Shown one piece after another: positions 56,862 to 64,000 of a DNA stretch of 64,000 nucleotides. The notes beneath the pieces are model-generated. The model worked only from the letters and a program-made list of their open reading frames with translations. It was not told the DNA's origin and did no database searches. The stretch is taken from the NCBI GenBank assembly GCA_029204225.1, contig CM055095.1, forward strand, positions 74,701,501-74,765,500, written 5' to 3'. The number at the start of each line of letters is the position of its first letter. Position 1 is the stretch's first letter. A program made the position numbers and the translations under genes. This DNA is from Diphasiastrum complanatum (lineage: Eukaryota > Streptophyta > Lycopodiopsida > Lycopodiales > Lycopodiaceae).

Positions 56862-59159
56862 AGTTTATGAGTATACCAATTAGCATATTCTGCTATAATT
56901 GAAACTCCAACAGCTAAATGTGGTGCTGTGTTGTGATATAGTATTTCACTTGTCAGGCTGGAAGTAGATGGATGTAATCACACAGTCATGCAGAGGAACG
57001 TAACACATTTCTGGGACTCACAGAATGGTAAATCTCTTAAGTAAGTACTTGCTAAGTGTTTGAAATCTTGGTATGTGAAGCTGTCAAGTACTTTGCACAG
57101 CAACATCCATGGCCCCTTTTAGTGGGTATGAGTAAAAAAGCATGTACATTACCATTATAGTTAGTGCCATACATCATACTTGTCTGTCCAGATCAGCTTG
57201 CACATATTGGCTCTATCTTTCTCTTGTATCAACTTTGTTTTTGATAAAAATGGTAATGAGTTCGCCTCAAGACTAGTAATGTTATTTACGGACTTCTATA
57301 GAGTTAACGATAACAATTTCGTGGTAGATGACATTTGAATCAGAGATCAAACAAAAAAGTAGGCAGTTCTTTGTGAATTCCTCCAGTCCAGATTTGTAAA
57401 GAGCTTTTTGGTAGATGATTTGAGGATAAATAAGTCTGGTGGGGCTGGTGGGGAAGTATACACAAAGTATACACAAAGGTCCAGCATACCTTAGAAATTG
57501 GCATAAGGCCACAGTTTACTCTTCAATTGTCCAATTAAGGATATACTCCATTCTGCCATTCTGCTGTGCACTGCTTCTAGTTCTTGCATACTTCCTCATG
57601 TGTACATTAATTTCTAGCGCTACTTATTGATATTATGGATCACTGTCTGATTTCAAAAAATGTGGCCATTGTTTTAATGATTTGAATGTGGTATCTTTTC
57701 TTCTGGTGAACTTTCATGATTCAGTGGATTTTAGACCTGTTTTAGCTACTTGAATTCTACAGTTCACTTATATAATGAGGTCGTTATACTTCCAGCTTCT
57801 TTTTATGTATAGCTCTCTTACAGCAAATGTATGAAAAGCCAATGTAGTTTTAAAAATCTCAAACAGGCATTTTGGCCAGTGTATCCACCCACGCGTGGCC
57901 AGGAAAGTCCAACCCGAGCAAGCTATGTGAGCACACCACAGATTTTTTAACAAACTATCTGCTCAAAATACACTCCACAAATGTCTCATGCACATTTGCC
58001 TTTCAAGCCGCAACACCAAAGTTGATTGTTCTAACCTGTCACAAGTTAGTGTCAACAGGCTCTTCAGCTTGAGGTGCAAATACAAAGCTCTAATAATATG
58101 CTTGAGGGAATTGCAGATTGATGACATAGCAAGACAACAGCTGGCTAAAATTAATGCAAAACAATCAGAGTATAAAGAAAGATTGAATACAATAGAATAT
58201 AAATGTTCATGATTTTTAATACATTTATGACTAGTTTTTGTGATTATATCGTTGTTATATAGACACCCCCAAGCACTAGAAGACAATGTGTTATGGCCAT
58301 CTTCTGCTATTGAGGATTTGGGATAATCCTAGACATAGAATTAGGCCTGTTAGTTGGTTATGCCTTGATTATAGACTCGGTCTATGGATATTGTATCAGT
58401 GAGGCATATTGATTATATATAGTAGACACAATCAAGCAATCTCCCATGTCGAAAAGCATCTAATATAATCAATGGCTAAAGCCCTACAAGCATTGGCCAA
58501 ATGAAGAGCCCAAGCAATACCAATAAGCTGAATAATGAAAAAGAAAGGCCCCAAGCAAAGCTTTTGCAATAGCCAATCATCAAACTAGCTCAAACGGAAA
58601 TGCATAGGAAAAAATGCATGCACCGATGGAGATATTGAAGGAGAGGACATAAGTCGTCACAACAAGTACAAGCGCTCTCTATGTCGAGATTCTATGCACT
58701 TAGGTGATGGGTGATGGATGTTGATATCGACAGATTTGGCAAACTTATCGTGACGGATCTATGGTTTCCTACTAGGACACTTCTAAAGCATTCCCTAGTA
58801 GAGGTGCCAAATGAACCTCTCTGGATAGAATTCGCATGCATGCCTGGGACTCGCACAAGTCAAGATCTTGCCAAAAATTAGGCTATGTGAGTACTAGATA
58901 GTTCTATTTTAGGAGAGATCAGAGATTTTCCACTTGAAAGTATTTCTACAAGTTTGTTCTGGGTTTTCTTACCTTATTTGGGAGTTTTTTTTTTTTTTTT
59001 TGTTTTTTGTTTTTTTTGGAAATTACTCACCTCCTCTAGGATTCTTGTAGCTGACAAAAGTCGTTGCAAAAATCAAGGAATGACTTGTATAGTTGTGTGA
59101 GTTATTTTGGACCTAGTCAACTCAAATGGACCATAGAGTAAGAAAAATACTGGGGACTC
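56862..59159. other. Region downstream of the U-box gene
   Basis: 3' untranslated region and intergenic sequence with no recognised gene. No canonical AATAAA near the stop was noticed. A poly-T run (58986-59018) occurs shortly before the minisatellite. Confidence 0.5.
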
Positions 59160-59900
59160 GTACAAAAAATGACTCGTGGACGGAAACGGATGACTCGCAC
59201 AGGACTTGCACATAAGATGACTCGTGCAAAAAAAATGACTCGTGGACGGAAAGGGACGACTTGCACAAGATTCGCACAGAAGATGACTCGTGGACGGAAA
59301 TGGACGACTCGCACAGGACTCGCACAGAAGATGACTTGCGCAAAAAAAATGACTCGTGGACGGAAACAGACAACTCGCACAGGACTCGCACAGAAGATAA
59401 CTCGCGCACTCGTACAAGAGAAGTTTACTACTCGCAGATGGCTTGTATAGAAGATGATTTACAGAAAACAATGACTCATGCAAGCATGACTCGTGCAAGG
59501 GTGGGAGATGACTTGTGGACGGAAACGTACTACACGTAGAGGAGTGGAAAGTGCAAAAAATGACTCGTGGACGGGTAACTTACCACTCACATATGACTCG
59601 TACAGAAGATGACTTGCAAAAAAATGACTTGTGCAACCCTGTGCCCGTGGAGCTAGAACCCGTGGGAATGACTCGCAAAGGAAGTACTCACACAGAAGAT
59701 GATTCGCACAACCGTGGACTCATGGAGCTAGAAACCATGGGGTACTCGCACAAAAGATGACTCGCACAACCATGGAATTGTGGAGCTAGAAATCGTGGGG
59801 TACTCGCACAGAAGATGACTCACACAACCGTGGGCTCGTGGACCTAGAAATCGTGCGGTACTTGCACAGAAGGTGACTCGCACATGAATATGACTCGTAC
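59160..59900. repeat. Degenerate minisatellite of GACTCG/ACTCGCACA motifs
   Basis: Dozens of short units such as ATGACTCGTGGACGGAAA, GACTCGCACAGAAGATGA and ACTCGCACAACCGTGG in changing order and length. Long frames on both strands here reflect the repeat. Confidence 0.9.
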
Positions 59901-60249
59901 ACGACGCGGAAAATGACAAACGAACTATAAACGACTATGAACACTAATGAAAAACGTGTAGTAAAAATTAGTCGAAAACCCACTGAAAATGACTGAAAAA
60001 ATGGCTAGAAATGGCTGAAATACGAATGACCACCACCTCCAAAATCTGGAAACAGTAGGAAAACCTTAAAATAACCAGAAAATTTGTTGAAAAGGTTTGA
60101 AAATGACAAAAAACAGCTGAAATATTGATGAAACACAGCTCTAAAATGTTGATGAACATATAAGCTGGAAAAACATACAGTTGAAGGAATGTACAGTTGT
60201 GTGCATGTGCATGATCAACACTGTGAAAATGATTACAACAATAAGTCCT

Positions 60250-60507
60250 ATAGATGCAAGCATGCACGAGACCTGGGGGTATTAAGCCACAGATTCAGAT
60301 GTTCATAGCGTGATAAACTGGGTTTACAGATAAATGTTCTAGAGGTGTCTTGAACATCCAAAAGCAGAAGTTCTAACCACCTTTGAGAATGTACAGCTAC
60401 AGGCAAAACGACGACTATAAACCACATATATGGGCTGAAAATGTATTTACAACAGAATTACCAATTTTGGCCTAAAACTAGTCAAGGAAATGTTGACAAT
60501 TTTTACA
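60250..60507 (-). repeat. 3' LTR of F (end only recognised)
   Basis: The last ~50 bp match the LTRs of A and E (CCAATTTTGGCC, AGGAAATGTTGACAATTTTTACA). Upstream it is too diverged to follow; the LTR may reach into or past the minisatellite. Confidence 0.5.
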
Positions 60508-61370
60508 CTCCCTCTTCAAATTTGCTTGCTAGTTTTGCAACACTACTTTGATATAACTTAAGAATGATTTCCATATTAAGGATAGATCTCCTCTCAATGA
60601 TCCTAATATGTACAAAACAATAAACTTCATAATTGATATAGATAATAGTGTCCATATTGGATGTTTTCACTATTTCTTACATCAATTTTACATTTCAAGA
60701 TGAAACTAGTACATAAAGAATAACATAGAATGGGAATTGAATGATTCCTCCATGTTCCCGCCTTTAAAATCTCTGTAAAACAGCAGCAAACATGTAACAA
60801 ATGAAAGTGAGGAATGCTTGCTTGCATGTCTTCTCCATATTTCACCTCTTGTGAGGTGTATGTGTTGAAATCCACCATGAATGAGCCTCCATTGCCTTCT
60901 TGCCATGAAGAACTATCAAGCCTTCGAAACACATGAGTAAAAGAGTACAACAATTATGCTAAGCTAGCTCCATAAGACTCCACATAACTAGTAGGCAACA
61001 CTAGTCCTTCTTCAAGATCCATTGGATACAAAAAAATGATCATAGATTCACCAAATTTTGACAATTTCCACTCATTGACATAACATAGCTCTTAGATGAG
61101 TAAATTAGGTTTGAACAAGACTTCCTTGCTGCTCCTTTTCCTTTACTTGAGTCTTCAATAACCTGCAAAAACATATCCTTAGTGCCTTGGCCATTTTGAC
61201 TCTTCTTGACTAGCTTCAAATTGCCACCTTTCAATTGGTGTTGATGAAGCACATTAAGATCAACCTCTTGATCTTCCTTTTGAACATCAAAATCATTGAC
61301 CAAAACCTGTTTTCTAGAACGATAAATGACATCCATTTCATGAACACACATCCATATGCATAACATCATC
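60508..61370 (-). pseudogene. Module of F, unknown function
   Basis: Frames 61633-61040 and 60953-60627 hold the blocks YRSRKQVLVNDFDVQKEDQE, VDLNVLHQHQLKGGNLKLVK, DMFLQVIEDSSKGKGAARKS, then (other frames) FGESMIIFLYPMDLEEGLVL, EGNGGSFMVDFNTYTS, HVCCCFTEILKAGTWRNH and CKIDVRNSE. They align with E and C. Frameshifts and stops split it, so this copy is no longer a single coding unit. It runs to the polypurine tract as in E, with no RNase H. Confidence 0.65.
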
Positions 61371-62640
61371 CACACAAGAAGATGTACTAAACCATGTGAG
61401 TAAAGCCAAGTTTGTACCTTCCACAACTTGCTTACCCTTCTTATCATATGTAAGCTTTGTTGGCTTTTCTCTTTTCCTTGAGGATCTTCTTGGAACTTGA
61501 CTTGGAGAGGCATCTCCACCATCATCATCCATAGATCCATCACCATCAAGAAAATTAGGAGAAACAACATGAAGATTGTTAGTTTCATCAACATCAACTT
61601 TCTTTGGTACATTGCCTTCTTCAAAGATGACATCTCTAGAAATGAGAATTTTTCTTGTTGAAGGAATGTAAACCTTGTAAGCCTTGCTTACTTCACTATA
61701 GCCAACAAACACATCCTTCTTTGATGAAGGAGCTTCTTTAGTTCTATCATCAAGAGTGATGTTGACAAAACAAGTACAACCAAAGATCCTACAATGCTTT
61801 GACACTCGGCCTTCTACCATGAAGGACCTCAAAAGGATTCTTACCATCCCAGTAAATATTTGTCCACATGTTACAAAGATAGTTAGCACATGCTAAAGCT
61901 TCCTCCCAAAAAGACTTAGCAAGATTAACATGTAGTCTCATTGCCTTGGCACATTCGCAAAGGGTTCTATTCTTCCTCTCGGCCACTCCATTCTGTTGTG
62001 GAGTCCTAGGACTAGAAAACACTCTCTTAATCTCATGTGCTATGCAAAAATCTTTGAACTTAGTTGAAATGTATTCCCCTCCATTATCTGATCTTAAGCA
62101 TTTGATCTTTGTATTGAATTGGTTTTCCATTTCATTCTTGAACTTGACAAATGCAGCAAACACTTCATCTTTGTTTTTAAGAAGATAGACCCAAGTATGC
62201 CTACTAAAGTCATCAATGAAAGTTGCATACATCTTTGGCCCACCATTGCTAGTTGTACTAACAGAATGAATATCCAAATGCACAAGTTGAAAAACTTCTT
62301 TAGATCTACAAGTAGATCTAGAATAAGCAAGTCTATGAGATTTGGACAAGGCACAATGTTCACAAACACTATTATTTGCAACAAGACTTTTAGGGAGAAC
62401 AAGAACATGCTCTTTCTTTGCCATTGCCTCCAAAGATTTGAAGTTGGGATGGTCCAACCTCTTGTGCCAAACTTCTTGGTTTGTCAATTGTTCCCTAGCC
62501 ATACATCCTTCATGATTAGATATCACACATGCATCAAGCTTGAAAAGTTCACCATGACTCCTTTATTGAGCAATCAAGGATCCACATTTACGTATCTCCA
62601 AATGAACTCAACATCAAGCCCCCTGTCTAACACTAAACAA
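61371..62640 (-). pseudogene. Integrase of F
   Basis: Very close to element A. Pre-integrase VWHKRLDHPNFKSLEAM, zinc region VCEHCALSKSHRLAYSRS, and catalytic blocks FQLVHLDIHS, CLRSDNGGEYIS and PQQNGVAERKNRTLCE (all three acids present). A one-base insertion near 61800 (after RRPSVK) shifts the frame. The C-terminal part continues as FGCTCFVNITLDDRTKEAPS, VGYSEVSKAYKVYIP and VPRRSSRKREKPTKLTYDKK. The protein changes to the module after NLALLTWFS. Confidence 0.87.
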
Positions 62641-62726
62641 GTTCTTATTAATTGAAGGAATGTACAATACATTTCAAGATTTGCTTTCCTATTTGTTGAA
62701 AGAGAAATAGGAATTGTGCCTATGCC

Positions 62727-62880
62727 TTGTCTGTAATCTTGAAATATTTTGAGATGTCATACTTCAAATTTGACAATTAGATATTTGCTCCTGCACAGTA
62801 TCAGGGTGTCGTCCATGTATACAGCAACAATGATGATCTCCCCATTAGTGATCTTCAGACGAAAGAAGAAAGGTGTCGTA
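62727..62880 (-). pseudogene. Copia RT fragment interrupted by element G
   Basis: Minus-strand reading gives LKITNGEIIIVAVYMDDTLI with the YxDD catalytic box. It is not from F or A and stops at the LTR of G. Confidence 0.68.
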
Positions 62881-63884
62881 TGTAAGAAACGAAAATTAGC
62901 TCAAAAAGGGGGTAAGACAAAAACGAACGAGAAATGAAACTAAAAAAAAAACGAACTCGAACAGAAAGTGTTCGTGCGCAACAGAACGAGCTATATGACT
63001 CTCTCCGTAAGCATGACTACGCCTATCAGAATGAGCAAAATGTTAGTGATGGAAATCACGGTCATTCTTGATTACGTAGCCAAACCTTAATAAATGAAGT
63101 GCCAGAAGAATAATTTGTCACGAATAGCTAGACAAATTATGTGTCGCGAATGATTCACAAAGAGCTAGACTGTGCTCGACTAATAATTAGTCGCGAAAGA
63201 TTCGCGAAAGACAAGACTAAATGTTAGTCGTCTATTACCAAAATGAGCAACTAGAAAGATCAGACAGAATAAATAATAAGCATAGCAAAATTAACAAACA
63301 CAGATCTGAACGCAGAACAAAGAACTGTTATTAGATTAAGTATATCAAGTATACATGTTAATAATGCGGTAGAGCACAAGACAATAGCAGATGAAACCGC
63401 GTGCTCTACGAAGCTTATTCAATCTGTAAAGGAATGAAACCTTATTACTAACAATAAAGAATCGATGCACAAGGCATCTACTTCATCTATCTCTCTGATA
63501 AGCTTCTGATGCTAATTTACGTACATTTGATCTTCAATCAATGATCTCTGATCAATCAATCTCATCTCATCGTCCTACTGAATACACAAATGGTATTCAA
63601 TATATATACATAATGTTACAGGTGTGCAGATGAAGAAAGTACAAGGTGGATGTGCTATCTGTAGGAGATCGTGGGTGGCTGCAGTTGTTGTCCAGTCCGT
63701 TAGCACAGATGCATGGGGTGAGCGTGAAAAGGGTGTGACGTCAGCCTTTGCTTTTTGTCTTTTCATCGCCTGTGAGAATTTACATGTTAATATGCAGACT
63801 ACATGACAATGTGAGTAAATATGCAGCATTAATGGAAGCAGATTAAAAATGGGATTTAGGAGAGTAGAGGAAATAAATCCAACA
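62881..63884 (-). repeat. 3' LTR of element G
   Basis: About 1004 bp, TGTTGGATTT to GTTTCTTACA on the minus strand. Homologous to the LTR of I (11547-12360) and more distantly of B. A TATA-like TGTATATATATTG lies near 63600. Confidence 0.8.
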
Positions 63885-63892
63885 CCCCCCCC
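63885..63892 (-). promoter_or_regulatory. Polypurine tract of G
   Basis: AAGGGGGGGG on the minus strand between the RNase H stop and the LTR. Confidence 0.8.
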
Positions 63893-64000
63893 TTAATCTG
63901 GATCCATGAAGGCCTTGATCTTCAGACTAAGCAATGCACAAAATTTGTTGTGTGCATTAACACTGAGTGCTTTCGTGAATATATCTGCAACCATGTCTTG
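63893..64000 (-). CDS. RNase H C-terminus of element G (continues past the window)
   Basis: 36 codons on the minus strand ending in TAA at 63893-63895: QDMVADIFTKALSVNAHNKF followed by LSLKIKAFMDPD. DIFTKAL is the usual C-terminal Copia block. Open in this stretch; the state of the rest is unknown. Confidence 0.85.
   Translation of the reverse strand, partial: QDMVADIFTKALSVNAHNKFCALLSLKIKAFMDPD

Larger units (their letters stand above)
60250..62726 (-). mobile_element. Non-autonomous Copia derivative F with the RT-replacing module
   Basis: Minus strand. An LTR end (to 60507), a CTCCCTCTTCAA tract, the module in place of RT and RNase H, then integrase and pre-integrase closely matching A. 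It is cut at about 62726, where unrelated RT sequence begins. No gag, 5' LTR or primer site is present in the window. The left LTR boundary is an estimate. Confidence 0.78.

Noticed and set aside
59073..59760. Several long overlapping frames on both strands
   Set aside because: Created by the GACTCG minisatellite, which lacks stops in several frames.

Overview
This window is nuclear DNA from a land plant, most likely a flowering plant. It is AT-rich to the eye, with no sign of bacterial gene packing. It holds one intact-looking host gene (a three-exon U-box/ARM-repeat E3 ubiquitin ligase at 50286-56861) in a dense field of nested LTR retrotransposons. Most of these are Ty1/Copia, several are Ty3/Gypsy, and nearly all are broken. 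The species cannot be fixed from the sequence alone.

Layout, left to right. 1-9033: an old Copia element (+ strand), split by a young Copia element (A, 1170-7599, minus strand) whose 655-bp LTRs look identical and are flanked by GGCAC duplications; its pol is broken by one TGA. 9977-11546: a truncated Copia element on the minus strand (H). 11547-13430: a Copia LTR plus gag-protease-integrase remnant (I). 13435-15892: a Gypsy-type gag-only element (J). 15893-17021 and 22540-25075: two remnants of one Copia family (D1, D2) around a non-autonomous Copia element (E, 17022-22539). 25076-35669: another Copia element (B, + strand), split by a non-autonomous Copia element (C, 29541-33681, TSD CATTG) and ending in a duplicated RNaseH-LTR unit. 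37604-38232: a Gypsy-type LTR. 39606-40231: a large inverted repeat with dinucleotide tracts on both arms. 41020-45179: a decayed Gypsy element with its 3' LTR. 45560-47248: Copia and Gypsy fragments. 47259-47654: a GC-rich Mutator-like mini-element with a 10-bp target duplication. 49060-56861: promoter candidate, 5' leader and the U-box gene. 59160-59900: a degenerate minisatellite built on GACTCG/ACTCGCACA. 60250-62726: a third non-autonomous Copia derivative (F). 62727-64000: a Copia RT fragment interrupted by the 3' end of another Copia element (G) that runs off the window.

The most unusual signal is a module of roughly 0.9-1.1 kb that takes the place of the reverse transcriptase region in three different minus-strand elements (E, C and F). 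It resembles no retroelement domain I recognise. Similar reading frames can be followed through all three copies despite substantial divergence, and at least some length differences are multiples of three. All three share one perfectly conserved 27-base stretch. E also carries a second, diverged partial copy. This looks like a family of non-autonomous Copia elements that swapped RT for a foreign or newly evolved segment and depends on full-length relatives such as A for reverse transcription. Origin and function are unknown to me. A separate segment in C (32191-32404), bracketed by duplicated integrase-tail sequence, looks like an independent capture.
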